The notes: generated by a model from the letters alone, not told the origin. Shown: positions 18,667 through 28,711, counted from the stretch's first letter. The stretch: 64,000 nt of DNA from Bacteroidota bacterium (GCA_018267915.1 JAFDXN010000031.1:186001-250000); one strand, 5' to 3'. Translations and numbers: made by a program.

Positions 18667-19635
18667 ATGAGCACTCCACGTTTCGACCTGGTAGACATTA
18701 CGCAAACCTTGCGGAAGCGCAGGCGTTTTATCCTCATTGCAACGGTGATAGCCTTGGTATTAGGCGGCATCTTCGGTCTGATCAGAAAAAAGAAATTCGT
18801 AGGCAAAACGGAGTTCCTGGTGAGTAACCCACTTTATTCCGACCGCGTTAATATGTTCGGCGCATCTACAAACAAAATGGATTACTTCGGTGACGAGGAC
18901 GACATTGACAAGGTGCTGGCGCTGGGTGAGTCAGATACTGTAATGCTGCAGGTAATAAAGGGGGCAGGAATAGACCAGTGGTATAAGCTTGACGTGAATG
19001 ACCGTAAGCAATATAACAAGCTCAGGGAAATGTATCACAAACAAATGGACCTGAAGCGTACGGAAACACGTATGATGGAGCTTACCTACACGGATGAAGA
19101 TCCGGAACGCGCTGCTCTGGTAGCAAATGAGGCTGAGAAAGACCTTGAGCATGCGTACCGGGGTATCTATAACACTATGCGCGCCAATGTGCATAACTCG
19201 CTGAAGGCTAAAATGACGGAGCAGGATAGCATTATCAATGCTCTGACCGATACACTGGCGAGGCTGAGGGAGGAATCAGGTATATACGATGTGATCAGTC
19301 CTAACAGGGATAATATAATGATGGGTGCGGTACGCGGGAATGGCAAAAACCTGGGCAGGAATATTGAATTGATACAAAACTTTGAGTCGCTGAAGGATAT
19401 GACCGTGTCGGACAGGGCTAAAATATCATCGTTGCTGCAGCAATACTCGACCGGTGTTGATTCAGGGCAGATATCATTCTTCCAGGTGACATCCAGGGCT
19501 CAACCACCTGTGGAACCGAAGGGGCCTGGTATGCTCATAATACTTGCAACCAGTCTTTTCCTGGGATTTTTCTTTAGTTGTGTGTATATCCTTCTTGTTA
19601 CTTATTACCGCGAGCTGATAGCTGTGGAACGATAA
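18667..19635 (+). CDS. Wzz-like polysaccharide chain-length/export protein
   Basis: A 322-residue protein with a cytoplasmic N-terminus, a membrane helix at about residues 25-40 (FILIATVIALVLGGIFG), a large periplasmic part rich in coiled-coil-like charged helices, and a second helix near 285-310 (MLIILATSLFLGFFFSCVYIL). This is the layout of Wzz/BexC-type proteins that set the length of O-antigen or capsule chains. Its TAA stop shares one base with the ATG of the following O-antigen ligase-like gene, which supports a common polysaccharide function. Confidence 0.8.
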   Translation: MSTPRFDLVDITQTLRKRRRFILIATVIALVLGGIFGLIRKKKFVGKTEFLVSNPLYSDRVNMFGASTNKMDYFGDEDDIDKVLALGESDTVMLQVIKGAGIDQWYKLDVNDRKQYNKLREMYHKQMDLKRTETRMMELTYTDEDPERAALVANEAEKDLEHAYRGIYNTMRANVHNSLKAKMTEQDSIINALTDTLARLREESGIYDVISPNRDNIMMGAVRGNGKNLGRNIELIQNFESLKDMTVSDRAKISSLLQQYSTGVDSGQISFFQVTSRAQPPVEPKGPGMLIILATSLFLGFFFSCVYILLVTYYRELIAVER

Positions 19636-21098
19636 TGGGGGAGACGGCGGAATATAAATGGTGGCAAGGCATTAGCCTGGCTGTACTATTCATAAGTATA
19701 GCTGCGTTCGCATATACCGGGTCATACCTTATACTGGTTGCACCTGTGGGGTACCTGTTCGTATTGTTAATGGGTCTTAACTGGAAAACCGCTTACTGGA
19801 TACTTCTCTTTTCGATACCATTCTCAATACAGCTGGAGTTTTTCGGCGACACCTTATCGACCACAGTTCCTGATGAGCCTATCATGTGGCTGTTTTTGCT
19901 CACCTTCGGCATCAGCTTCATACGACATCCGGATATTTTCCCCAAATATTGGTGGCGCAACCCGTTGGTAATGATCATTTTGCTGCAGTATCTATGGCTG
20001 ATCGTTGCCGTATGCTATTCTAAAGAAACTTTTATTTCTATCAAGTTCCTGTTAGCGAAGACATGGTTTCTCGTTTCTTTCTTTGTGGTTCCCTTCTTTG
20101 TTTTCAGGGATAAGAAGGATTTCAGACGTGGTTTCTTCCTGCTGCTTACAGCTATTACCATCACAATGGTAATAGTGTTGATACGACACAAGGCATATGG
20201 CTTTCACTTTATGAAAGTGGAGAAAGCCGTGCGCGGCCTTTACTATAATCATGTGGATTATTCCACGGTGATATCTATGTTCTTTCCGCTCTTGCTGATC
20301 GCATTTCCACTGTTGAAGGGGAGGCCGGGGCTCAAAATAGCGCTTGCATTACTCATTGCCTTTTTCCTTGTGGCCACCTATCTCACTTTTGCCAGGGCTG
20401 CGATGGTGGCGATCGTCTTTTCCATCGTTGTGGGTCTGGCAACAAGGTTGCGACTTGCCAACCTGATAATGCCGGCAGTGTATATAGCAATGGCGGCCAT
20501 ATTGGTGTTCATGATACGCCATAATAAGTATATTGATTACCGTCCCAATTACAATAAGACCTATATGCACAAGAAATTTGCCGACCACGTTGTAGCAACT
20601 TTCAGGGGCGAGGATATGTCGTCGATGGAGCGCCTGTACAGGTGGGTAGCAGGTATACGGATGAGCCAGGACAGGATGGTAACGGGTTATGGCCCCAATG
20701 CTTTTTATTATTATTACAAGCCCTATGCTGTTACATCGTTCCGCACTTACGTGAGCAGAAATCTCGAGCATTCGACTACCCACAACTACTTCCTGTATAT
20801 GCTGGTAGAGCAGGGCTGGCCGGCCATGATATTATATGCAATACTGGTGGCAGTGGTATTTGCACAAGCTCAAAAAATATACCTGAGGTTCAAAGACAAG
20901 TTCTACAGGAATGTTACTCTTGGCGTGTCGATGATGTTCGCGGCCGGTTTTATCAATAACTTCTTTTCGGAACTGCTGGAAACGCATAAAGTAGGTTGCC
21001 TATTCTTCCTGACCATAGCAGTGCTCGTGGTACTGGACCAGAAAAGCAAAGAAGAGCAAAAGCTCCTTGCCGAGGGAAGTGTCGAAGCAATATCTTAA
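19635..21098 (+). CDS. O-antigen ligase/polymerase-like membrane protein
   Basis: A 487-residue polytopic membrane protein with a dozen hydrophobic segments. It has a large periplasmic loop rich in Tyr, Arg and His (FHFMKVEKAVRGLYYNHVDY and YSRNLEHSTTHNYFLYMLVEQGW), the hallmark of Wzy/WaaL-type enzymes, which join or polymerise lipid-linked glycans on the outer face of the inner membrane. The start at 19635 overlaps the preceding stop (TAATG), which is preferred to an upstream in-frame start at 19578 lying inside the Wzz-like gene. The end overlaps the convergent ispG end by 4 bases. Confidence 0.8.
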   Translation: MGETAEYKWWQGISLAVLFISIAAFAYTGSYLILVAPVGYLFVLLMGLNWKTAYWILLFSIPFSIQLEFFGDTLSTTVPDEPIMWLFLLTFGISFIRHPDIFPKYWWRNPLVMIILLQYLWLIVAVCYSKETFISIKFLLAKTWFLVSFFVVPFFVFRDKKDFRRGFFLLLTAITITMVIVLIRHKAYGFHFMKVEKAVRGLYYNHVDYSTVISMFFPLLLIAFPLLKGRPGLKIALALLIAFFLVATYLTFARAAMVAIVFSIVVGLATRLRLANLIMPAVYIAMAAILVFMIRHNKYIDYRPNYNKTYMHKKFADHVVATFRGEDMSSMERLYRWVAGIRMSQDRMVTGYGPNAFYYYYKPYAVTSFRTYVSRNLEHSTTHNYFLYMLVEQGWPAMILYAILVAVVFAQAQKIYLRFKDKFYRNVTLGVSMMFAAGFINNFFSELLETHKVGCLFFLTIAVLVVLDQKSKEEQKLLAEGSVEAIS

Positions 21099-23098
21099 AC
21101 CGGAAGCATGCCGTGGGGCTCTACCCAGGCTTCATTGTCCTTTAGCAACCGGATCAATTCATCCACTGCTATTTCGCTTGGGACATTCCGTTTTACCACC
21201 TCTTTGCCTTTGTACAAGGTTATTTTACCGGGGCCGCTGCCTACGTACCCAAAGTCTGCATCCGCCATCTCACCGGGACCATTAACAATGCAGCCCATGA
21301 TAGCGATCTTGACGCCTTTGAGATGCGTGGTTGCTGCGCGGATCTTAGCGGTTGTTTCCTGCAGATCGAATAGTGTGCGACCGCAGCTGGGACAGCTGAT
21401 GTATTCGGTTTTGCTGATCCGGGTGCGGGTGGCCTGTAATATCGAGAATGCTGTATTGTTTAGGAATTGGTGATTATTGTTTACGGGCAGATAAGTGCGG
21501 CCGCTTACTTTAAGATCCTGCACGGGCTTATTCTGCAGCCAGATGCCATCGCCAAAACCCTCAAGGAAGAGCGCGCCGGTTTCGGTAGCGAGGTGAATTA
21601 ATTGTTCGTCGATACCTGGACCGGCGCTATGTGCCTGCAGGATGACCGGATTGTAGCATTGCTGCTGTAGCAACTCGATCATAAAGCGCCTGACAGATGG
21701 CATAGTGTGGGCATTGCTGCTATGGAGGCAGAGGACCGTTTTGCCGTTCTGCTTCGCCTTTGAGATAAGTTGTAAAAGTTGCGACCAGTCTGAATTGACA
21801 TCGACAGCGACAAAATGAAGTGTGTCGGGAACCGAAGCAGATAGATAGTTGTCAAAGGTGAAGTATGGATGGTACTTGCCGTCGTTGGCAGGGCAGGCGG
21901 CACTGTTGCTGATCACCCGCAGCGTACCCGGAAGCGCAAAGCCGATGCTTTTATCACCTGTATAGATATAGTCTGCGGCACCGTCGCTGATGCTCCACTT
22001 GTCAGTGGCCTCATCGTATCTATAGCCTATCGTCTGAAGGTCGGCAGGAGTGATATTATCGCCGTGGCTATAGTCGGCCACTACAACAGGAACTTGTGTG
22101 CCACCGATGTTATTTATCGTGGCGGTATTTCGCCTTTTGTAAGAAAAAGGATCGTATGGAAGATGGACGTTCTCTGCTTCTGAGAACGGTTGAATGAGTT
22201 CGTGACGGCTGCGATTCTCATAACGTTTCACAAGGTCGCGGCAAACCGGTATTTCAAACTCGGGATCTTCAGTTAGTGAAACGCGGATAGTGTCGCCGAT
22301 GCCGTCTTCGAGCAATGTGCCAATGCCAATGGCACTTTTAATGCGACCGTCTTCGCCATCACCCGCTTCGGTAACACCGAGGTGAAGCGGGTAGCATTCG
22401 CCAAACTCTTCGTCCATTTTTTGCACCAGCAGGCGGTAGGCCTGTACCATTACCTGCGGATTGCTGGACTTCATGCTCAGGATTATCTGATGGTAACTTT
22501 CATCGCGCGCTATGCGAAGAAATTCCATGGCGCTCTCTACCATGCCGATAGGGGTGTCTCCATAACGGCTCATGATGCGGTCGCTGAGCGAACCGTGGTT
22601 GGTGCCTATACGCATGGCAGTTCCGTACTGTTTGCATATTCCTACCAAGGGTGTAAACCGCTCGCGGATGCGATCTACTTCGGCCGCATACTCCGCATCC
22701 GTATATTCAATAAAATCAAACTTTTTTTTGTCAATGTAGTTGCCGGGATTAACGCGCACCTTCTCTACGATACGGGCGGCTATCTCTGCTGCGTTCGGAG
22801 TGTAATGTATGTCGGCAACCAAAGGTGTACTATAGCCCTGCTTCCTCAGTTCGTTTTTAATAAGCAGCAGGTTCTCTGCTTCTTTCTTACTTGGCGCAGT
22901 AATGCGTACCAGCTCTGCGCCAGCTTCGATACAACGAATCGTTTGCGCCACTGTCGCCGCAGTATCCATGGTATCGGTGGTGGTCATAGTCTGGATACGG
23001 ACAGGATAGCCATTGCCAATAAGTAGATCACCTACTTTCACTTCGCGGGTGGGTAGCCTTTCGTAGCTGATGAGAGAAGAACAATATTGCTGAAGCAT
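21095..23098 (-). CDS. ispG: 4-hydroxy-3-methylbut-2-enyl diphosphate synthase, long form
   Basis: A 667-residue IspG (GcpE) of the methylerythritol-phosphate isoprenoid pathway. It converts ME-cyclodiphosphate to HMBPP with a 4Fe-4S cluster. N-terminal TIM-barrel motifs such as VRIQTMTTTDTMDTAATV and VADIHYTPNAAE are intact. The C-terminal cluster domain has SCPSCG and MGCIVNGPGEMADADFGYVG. Between them lies an insertion of about 250 residues, which makes the protein much longer than the E. coli enzyme (372 residues). This long form is also known from plants, Chlamydia and Bacteroidota. ATG 23098 is preferred to the upstream TTG 23110. Confidence 0.93.
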   Translation of the reverse strand: MLQQYCSSLISYERLPTREVKVGDLLIGNGYPVRIQTMTTTDTMDTAATVAQTIRCIEAGAELVRITAPSKKEAENLLLIKNELRKQGYSTPLVADIHYTPNAAEIAARIVEKVRVNPGNYIDKKKFDFIEYTDAEYAAEVDRIRERFTPLVGICKQYGTAMRIGTNHGSLSDRIMSRYGDTPIGMVESAMEFLRIARDESYHQIILSMKSSNPQVMVQAYRLLVQKMDEEFGECYPLHLGVTEAGDGEDGRIKSAIGIGTLLEDGIGDTIRVSLTEDPEFEIPVCRDLVKRYENRSRHELIQPFSEAENVHLPYDPFSYKRRNTATINNIGGTQVPVVVADYSHGDNITPADLQTIGYRYDEATDKWSISDGAADYIYTGDKSIGFALPGTLRVISNSAACPANDGKYHPYFTFDNYLSASVPDTLHFVAVDVNSDWSQLLQLISKAKQNGKTVLCLHSSNAHTMPSVRRFMIELLQQQCYNPVILQAHSAGPGIDEQLIHLATETGALFLEGFGDGIWLQNKPVQDLKVSGRTYLPVNNNHQFLNNTAFSILQATRTRISKTEYISCPSCGRTLFDLQETTAKIRAATTHLKGVKIAIMGCIVNGPGEMADADFGYVGSGPGKITLYKGKEVVKRNVPSEIAVDELIRLLKDNEAWVEPHGMLPV

Positions 23099-23112
23099 AA
23101 GAAATAGCAATG

Positions 23113-23120
23113 CAAAGTTA
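23113..23120 (-). promoter_or_regulatory. -7 element upstream of ispG
   Basis: TAACTTTG on the minus strand, 14 bases before the ispG ATG, matches TAnnTTTG. The -33 region is only T-rich. Confidence 0.45.
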
Positions 23121-23269
23121 GCTCAATAAGCGCTGCTAAAATGTGAATTTTAGCCTGAAATATGTGCAATAAATTTTATAGATATAACGAGAAGAAATTG
23201 TTACCATAAGAAAGCCATTCTATTATTTTACCCGAAACAATAGTATTTTAGCACAACTAGAAACGATAA

Positions 23270-24031
23270 ATGGATTACGAAATCAAACATTTCGGGAAGT
23301 TTAGAGCTGTTGAAGAGGGGCAAGGCGAGCCGTTGGTCTTATTGCACGGGCTGTTTGGCGCTTTGAGCAATTTCAGGGACCTGGTAGACCATTTCAAGCT
23401 GAGCCATCGGGTGATCATCCCTATGTTGCCGCTATATGATCTGACAATATTGGAAACATCGGTATCGGGGCTAGCCAGGCATGTTGCGAAGTTCATTGAG
23501 GCGACGGAGTTGACAAAAGTGCACTTATTGGGGAATTCATTGGGCGGCCATATTGGCCTGGTATATGCGCTAAAGCACCCTGAGATTGTTAAGACCATCA
23601 CGCTGACGGGAAGCTCGGGCCTGTTTGAGAACGGGATGGGGGAAACATACCCCAAGAGGGGCGATTATGAATTCGTCCGGAAAAAGACAGAACTAACCTT
23701 TTATGATCCCAAAATGGCCAGTAAGGAACTAGTGGATGAAGTATTTGCTATAACGAATAATCGTCTTAAAGCGCTTAAGATAATATCTCTTGCCAAGTCG
23801 GCCATACGCCACAACCTGGGACATGAACTAAAGGATATTAAAGCCCCTACCTGCCTGATATGGGGAAAAAATGATACGATCACACCTCCTATGGTGGCCG
23901 AGGAATTCCATTCACTGATCCCTAATTCGGAGCTACATTGGATAGATAAATGTGGTCATGCTCCAATGATGGAAGTCCCTGCGGAATTCAACAAAATTCT
24001 GAGTGAATTCCTCGCCAAACACAAAGGTTAA
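23270..24031 (+). CDS. Alpha/beta hydrolase
   Basis: A 253-residue alpha/beta-hydrolase fold enzyme of unknown substrate. Seen are the oxyanion-hole motif LLHGLFGA, the nucleophile elbow GNSLGG (Ser), the acid strand IWGKNDTITPP with Asp, and the catalytic His in CGHAPMMEVP. No signal peptide, so cytoplasmic. It stands between ispG, which is divergent, and the CBS-domain gene on the same strand. Confidence 0.9.
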   Translation: MDYEIKHFGKFRAVEEGQGEPLVLLHGLFGALSNFRDLVDHFKLSHRVIIPMLPLYDLTILETSVSGLARHVAKFIEATELTKVHLLGNSLGGHIGLVYALKHPEIVKTITLTGSSGLFENGMGETYPKRGDYEFVRKKTELTFYDPKMASKELVDEVFAITNNRLKALKIISLAKSAIRHNLGHELKDIKAPTCLIWGKNDTITPPMVAEEFHSLIPNSELHWIDKCGHAPMMEVPAEFNKILSEFLAKHKG

Positions 24032-24125
24032 AATTTGTCATTTATTTGTTATTAGTTGAGATTTTAGCAAAACTGGTGCGGGATTTGCATTGGTATTGAT
24101 AGACGCAGAAGAAATTGCGAGAAAG

Positions 24126-24788
24126 ATGAAAATAGAACAATTGATATCGTCCGTAGTACCGATCCTGGAGCTGACAGATACGGGTAGCAGGGCGTTGTCA
24201 TTAATGGAGCAGAGTAACGTGACACAATTGCCGATAGTGGCAGAGCAGCAATACAGGGCACTAATACATGAGAATGACGTGCTGGACTGGGACACCCCGG
24301 AATCGCCGCTTGGCAAGGCCGATTTCCTGAGCTACAGGCCAGCTGTTTTTGTGAACAGCCACCCATATGAAGCCTTAAGGATAGCGCACGAACATAACCT
24401 GAGTATTGTGCCCGTGATAGATAACAGTAACTACTACCTGGGGGCAATAACAAGGAATGAGTTGCTGGGCTATATGACTGAAAGCAGTGGCCTTAACAAT
24501 CCCGGCGCGATCATAGTGCTGGAACTGGACCCCCGTAACTACACGCTGGTGGATATTGCGAGGATATGTGAAAATGAGGATGTGCTGATCATCAGCACAC
24601 AAGTGCGGAACAGCAACCATAATGGCAAGATAGAACTGACGATAAAGACCAACCGCACGGACCTGCGCGGCGCGATCTCATCATTTGAGCGTCACGACTA
24701 TATAGTGAAAGACGTGTATGGTGAACAGAACAATGAGGAGGACTTGCGTGAAAGGTTTGATATGCTGATGAACTTCATCAACATGTAG
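24126..24788 (+). CDS. CBS-domain pair protein
   Basis: A 220-residue protein beginning with MKIEQLISSVVPILELTDTGSRALSLMEQ, which matches the first CBS motif. Two tandem CBS domains occupy residues 5-120, and a C-terminal ACT-like part (residues 135-215) follows with LELDPRNYTLVDIARICENE. CBS pairs bind adenine nucleotides and regulate enzymes or transporters. The start at 24126 is preferred to a TTG 36 bases upstream. A strong terminator follows. Confidence 0.85.
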   Translation: MKIEQLISSVVPILELTDTGSRALSLMEQSNVTQLPIVAEQQYRALIHENDVLDWDTPESPLGKADFLSYRPAVFVNSHPYEALRIAHEHNLSIVPVIDNSNYYLGAITRNELLGYMTESSGLNNPGAIIVLELDPRNYTLVDIARICENEDVLIISTQVRNSNHNGKIELTIKTNRTDLRGAISSFERHDYIVKDVYGEQNNEEDLRERFDMLMNFINM

Positions 24789-24827
24789 TAATAGCCAGTG
24801 TAAATGCAGACAGGACAAATTCATTTG

Positions 24828-24856
24828 CCCGCGGCCGGAGCCGCGGGTTTTGTTTT
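24828..24856 (+). terminator. Intrinsic terminator after the CBS gene
   Basis: An 8-bp GC-only stem (CCCGCGGC at 24828-24835 with GCCGCGGG at 24840-24847), a CGGA loop and a T-run TTTTGTTTT. It sits immediately before the promoter of the next gene. Confidence 0.8.
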
Positions 24857-24859
24857 AAT

Positions 24860-24867
24860 TATCTTTG
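24860..24867 (+). promoter_or_regulatory. -7 element of the DUF3109 gene
   Basis: TATCTTTG matches TAnnTTTG and lies 15 bases before the ATG at 24883, giving a short or absent leader. It follows the terminator of the upstream gene, which makes it a stand-alone promoter. Confidence 0.5.
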
Positions 24868-24882
24868 CAGTAAATAATTACA

Positions 24883-25467
24883 ATGATAGCCATAGACCAT
24901 GTGTTGTTGAGTGATGAGGTAGTGGAGGAGCATTTTGTTTGCGACCTGCAGAAATGCAAGGGCGGATGCTGTGTGGACGGCGATTGTGGCGCTCCCTTGA
25001 CGAAGGACGAAACTAAGATATTGAAAAAGGTTTATCCTATCGTGAAGCGCTACCTGAAGCCTGAATATATAGCAGAGATAGAAAAGCAGGGTACACACAC
25101 CACCGATCCTGAGTTTGGCTATGTGACACCGGCGGTGAACGGCGGCATATGTGCCTACGGATACACCGACGAAATGGGCATCGTAAAATGCGCTATCGAG
25201 AAGGCTTATAACGAGGGGCTGGTTGATTTTAAGAAGCCTATATCCTGTCATTTGTTCCCATTACGAATTAAAGCGAATCCCGGTTATGACCTTGTGAATT
25301 ATGAACCGCGCGAGACGCTTTGTAAACCTGCCTGTAAGCTCGGCAACAAGCTAAAAGTGCCCGTTTACCAGTTTTTGAAAGAGCCGTTGGTACGCAAATA
25401 TGGGGAGGACTTTTATGATGCACTGGATGCCGTGGCCAATAAATTTAAAGCTGAAAAGCAAGGCTAA
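24883..25467 (+). CDS. DUF3109-family cysteine-rich protein
   Basis: A 194-residue cytoplasmic protein of the DUF3109 family, found mainly in Bacteroidota. It has an N-terminal cysteine cluster CDLQKCKGGCCVDGDCGAP, a second cysteine set in GICAYGYTDEMGIVKCAIE, and CHLFPLRIK plus CKPACKLG near the C-terminus. Such sets usually bind Zn or an Fe-S cluster. Biochemical role is unknown to me. It starts from its own promoter and its stop abuts the convergent rpoN stop directly. Confidence 0.85.
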   Translation: MIAIDHVLLSDEVVEEHFVCDLQKCKGGCCVDGDCGAPLTKDETKILKKVYPIVKRYLKPEYIAEIEKQGTHTTDPEFGYVTPAVNGGICAYGYTDEMGIVKCAIEKAYNEGLVDFKKPISCHLFPLRIKANPGYDLVNYEPRETLCKPACKLGNKLKVPVYQFLKEPLVRKYGEDFYDALDAVANKFKAEKQG

Positions 25468-26946
25468 TTATAGTTCCTTCCTCAATCTTGCCACAGGAAT
25501 ATTTAGCTGCTCACGGTATTTGGCAACGGTGCGGCGGGCAATGTTGTAGCCTTTTTCCTGCAGCATATCTGTCAGTTTCTCATCGGAGAAAGGCTTACGT
25601 TTGTTCTCTCCGCCGATGATCTCGGAGAGTATGGATTTTACCTCTCGTGTGGAAACTTCTTCACCGCTTTCAGTCTGCAAGGCTTCAGAGAAGAAGTATT
25701 TCAGCTTGTAGGTACCGAACTCGGTCTGGACAAACTTGCTGTTTGCGACGCGGGAAACTGTAGAAACATCGAGGTCAGTGACTTGGGCAATGTCCTTTAA
25801 TATCATGGGTTTAAGGGTAGTGTCGTCGCCAGTGAGGAAGAATTCTTTCTGAAAATCCATGATAGCCTGCATGGTATGCAGGAGTGTATGCTGGCGCTGC
25901 TTTATGGCATCGATGAACCATTTGGCAGAGTCGAGTTTTTGTTTGATGAAGAGCACGGCCTCGCGCTGGCGTTTATCTTTCTTTTCGCTACGCTCGTAGG
26001 CCCGCATCATCTCCTTATAGCCCTCGGATACCCTTAGTTCCGGTGCATTTTTTGAATTCAGCGATAATTCAAGGATGCCGTTGTTGTTAAATACGAAAAA
26101 GTCAGGGATGACATAGCTCTCCGCCTTGTTAACGACTGCGAACGCAGCGCCCGGTTTGGGGTTTAGCTTGATGATGACGTTAATGACCTCTTTGAAGTCC
26201 TCATTATTAAGGCCCAGTTGACGTTGTATCTTATCGTAATGTTTCTTTATGAATTCGTTAAAATGCTTATCGATAATCGAGATGGCATTTTTTACGTCCC
26301 TGGTCTGGGGCATACGCTTTAGCTGCAGCAACAGGCACTCTTGCAAGGTCCAGGCGCCCACACCGGGAGGGTCGAATTGCTGGATGGATATCAGTATGTC
26401 CATCACTTCGTCCATATTGGTGTTGATATTCCGGCCGAAAGCAAGGTCGTCTACTATCGACGTTGGTTCGCGGCGCAGGTAGCCGTCCTCGTCGAAGCTG
26501 CCGATAATTTGCTCGGCAATTGCATGTGAGCGATCATCGAGCTCAAGCATACCCAGTTGATCGAGCAGGTATTCGTGGAAACTGGTCTCTACACTTACGG
26601 GCGTCGATTGCTTTTCTTCGGCGTCGCCATAATAATCCCCATAATCTCCACCACCTTCGTCATCCTCATGTCTCAAAAAATCATCAAGGTCTACTTTTTC
26701 GGCAGTATCGTTGCTAAGCTCCACTTCCTCGCCATCTGACTCGAACTCATCGGTTGCATTGTCGTCAAGGTTGTATTCATCGGGCAGGTTGTCTTCGTTG
26801 CCCACTTCCAAGGCCGGGTTTTCTTCCAACTCCTCTTTAATGCGCTCCTCCAGGTTGGCAGTCGGCACCTGCAGCAATTTCATAAGCTGTATCTGCTGGG
26901 GAGATAGTTTCTGTAGTAACCTCTGGTGTTGCGACTGTTTAAGCAT
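25468..26946 (-). CDS. rpoN: RNA polymerase sigma-54 factor
   Basis: A 492-residue sigma-54. The N-terminal Gln-rich activator-contact region is MLKQSQHQRLLQKLSPQQIQLMKLLQVP. An acidic spacer (Asp/Glu-rich, residues 50-100) follows, then core-binding and DNA-binding domains. The RpoN box near the C-terminus is ARRTVAKYREQLNIP. Sigma-54 needs an ATP-driven activator to open promoters with -24/-12 elements. No such activator is encoded in this window. A -7 element TAAATTTG lies at 26971-26978 on the minus strand, about 25 bases before the ATG. Confidence 0.95.
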   Translation of the reverse strand: MLKQSQHQRLLQKLSPQQIQLMKLLQVPTANLEERIKEELEENPALEVGNEDNLPDEYNLDDNATDEFESDGEEVELSNDTAEKVDLDDFLRHEDDEGGGDYGDYYGDAEEKQSTPVSVETSFHEYLLDQLGMLELDDRSHAIAEQIIGSFDEDGYLRREPTSIVDDLAFGRNINTNMDEVMDILISIQQFDPPGVGAWTLQECLLLQLKRMPQTRDVKNAISIIDKHFNEFIKKHYDKIQRQLGLNNEDFKEVINVIIKLNPKPGAAFAVVNKAESYVIPDFFVFNNNGILELSLNSKNAPELRVSEGYKEMMRAYERSEKKDKRQREAVLFIKQKLDSAKWFIDAIKQRQHTLLHTMQAIMDFQKEFFLTGDDTTLKPMILKDIAQVTDLDVSTVSRVANSKFVQTEFGTYKLKYFFSEALQTESGEEVSTREVKSILSEIIGGENKRKPFSDEKLTDMLQEKGYNIARRTVAKYREQLNIPVARLRKEL

Positions 26947-27122
26947 ATTGCCTTAATAAGGGGCCTCCTGCAAATTTATGGTTTAAAGGCAAAAATGCCT
27001 ATCAAACGTCTGCAAAAAAAGCATGTTTCAAAAGTAATGTTAACATCATTTAAGGTCTTAAAAAAGTTCTTTAATAGGAACGAGTTTTGTATATTTAAGC
27101 GAAACTGCAGCTAGTGGTCTGA

Positions 27123-28334
27123 ATGAGCAAGAAACCATACATATCACCATCCTTTTCTTACGTCCCGCTGGAAGAGACGCTGGAGATGTTGCCTAAGAAA
27201 AAACAGCTTTTTATAGGCATTCCCAAAGAAACCTCTTTCCAGGAAAACCGGGTTGCGTTAACACCTGAAGCTGTTAATGTCCTTGTCAATAATGGCCACG
27301 ATGTGGCAGTAGAACATGGAGCCGGAGAGGGCTCATTCTATTTCGACAGCGATTACAGCGAGGCAGGTGCACGTATTGTCTACGACAAAGCCGAACTATA
27401 TAAAGCAACCACCATCATCAAGTCGGCACCCGTGACGGATGAAGAAGTGGAACTGCTTCAGCCTAACCAGGTGATCATTTCACCAATACATTTGCCATTC
27501 CTCAAGGCGGACATGCTTGAGCAGTTGATGAACAAGAAAGTGATAGCGATAGCGCTTGAATCGATCAAGGATGATGCAGGGACTTATCCCATTGTGCGTT
27601 CGATGAGCGAGATCGCCGGTAGCTCGGCCATCCTGACCGCCGCAAAGTACCTCAGTAATGTGCATAACGGAAAAGGGATATTGCTGGGGGGTATATCAGG
27701 AGTTCCGCCGGCGGAGGTGCTGATCATTGGGGCAGGCGTGGTTGGTGAATTTGCAGCGCGAACCGCTTTGGGTCTCGGGGCTGCGGTAAAAGTATTTGAT
27801 AACTCGATATACCGCCTGATGCGATTGCAGAATAACGTAGGGCACAGGTGTTTTACGTCTGTGCTGGAACCGGTGACACTTGCGCAGGAACTTACAAACG
27901 CAGACGTAGCTGTGGGAGCGCTGAAGCCAATGAATGGCCTTACACCAGTCGTTGTGTCTGATGAGATGGTGAGCCACATGAAGGCCGGATCTGTTATCGT
28001 GGATGTGAGTATCGATAGAGGCGGATGCTTCGCTACGTCGCACGTAACTACGCACGAAAACCCGATATTTAAGAAATACGATGTGATACACTATTGTGTG
28101 CCTAATATTGCTTCGTCCGTATCCCGTACGGCCTCCAGGTCGATCAGCAACGTGATGATGCCCATTTTGCAGCAATGCGCTGACATGGGTGGAATGGAAG
28201 GACTGATACAGGGGAAGCCGGGGATACGCAATGGCGTATATATGTATAAGGGATGTGTGACCAATGCGCCCATAGCGAGAAGATTTAACTTAAAATACAC
28301 CGACCTCGACCTTTTGCTGGCTTCGCAAAGCTAG
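27123..28334 (+). CDS. ald: Alanine dehydrogenase
   Basis: A 403-residue NAD-dependent alanine dehydrogenase/transhydrogenase family enzyme that interconverts alanine with pyruvate and ammonia. Motifs include IGIPKETSFQENRVALTPEA at the start of the substrate domain and the Rossmann motif VLIIGAGVVGEFAARTALGLGAAVKVFD. Relative to typical Ald, it has an N-terminal extension of about 30 residues (MSKKPYISPSFSYVPLEETL), common in Bacteroidota. It is divergent from rpoN and followed at 20 bases by a TerB-like gene. Confidence 0.88.
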   Translation: MSKKPYISPSFSYVPLEETLEMLPKKKQLFIGIPKETSFQENRVALTPEAVNVLVNNGHDVAVEHGAGEGSFYFDSDYSEAGARIVYDKAELYKATTIIKSAPVTDEEVELLQPNQVIISPIHLPFLKADMLEQLMNKKVIAIALESIKDDAGTYPIVRSMSEIAGSSAILTAAKYLSNVHNGKGILLGGISGVPPAEVLIIGAGVVGEFAARTALGLGAAVKVFDNSIYRLMRLQNNVGHRCFTSVLEPVTLAQELTNADVAVGALKPMNGLTPVVVSDEMVSHMKAGSVIVDVSIDRGGCFATSHVTTHENPIFKKYDVIHYCVPNIASSVSRTASRSISNVMMPILQQCADMGGMEGLIQGKPGIRNGVYMYKGCVTNAPIARRFNLKYTDLDLLLASQS

Positions 28335-28354
28335 CGCAGACCACCATTACGACC

Positions 28355-28711
28355 ATGCCCAACAACCGAATGAATAAAGCTATGGCCGGCTACCACCTGC
28401 TGATGATATTATCAGCAGTGGATTTCCGCGTATCTGCTGAGGAGGATAAGGTGATAAGGGACTATCTGGTGCACGAGTTTCCTTTTAGGGTGAACCTTGA
28501 CAAGCAAATGGAGGTGATCAGCAATCTCAGACCGGACGAATGGGAACAGCATTTCCGGAAGGCACTGGAGGACTTTTACGATGATGCCACCGAAGAGGAG
28601 CGCAACAGTCTATTACAATTTGCGATCAACCTCAGCAAGGCAGATGATGTGATCACGAAAGAGGAAAATCACTACCTGAATTTACTCTTTGAGCACTGGG
28701 GTATTGACTAA
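28355..28711 (+). CDS. TerB-like all-helical protein
   Basis: A 118-residue, all-helical, acidic protein of the TerB superfamily. It has the pattern AVDFRVSAEEDKVI ... KADDVITKEENHYLNLLF, with two Asp/Glu clusters likely to bind a metal. The family was named for tellurite resistance, but most members have unknown roles, and no other ter genes are here. It follows ald at 20 bases and overlaps the convergent uppP stop by 4 bases. Confidence 0.75.
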   Translation: MPNNRMNKAMAGYHLLMILSAVDFRVSAEEDKVIRDYLVHEFPFRVNLDKQMEVISNLRPDEWEQHFRKALEDFYDDATEEERNSLLQFAINLSKADDVITKEENHYLNLLFEHWGID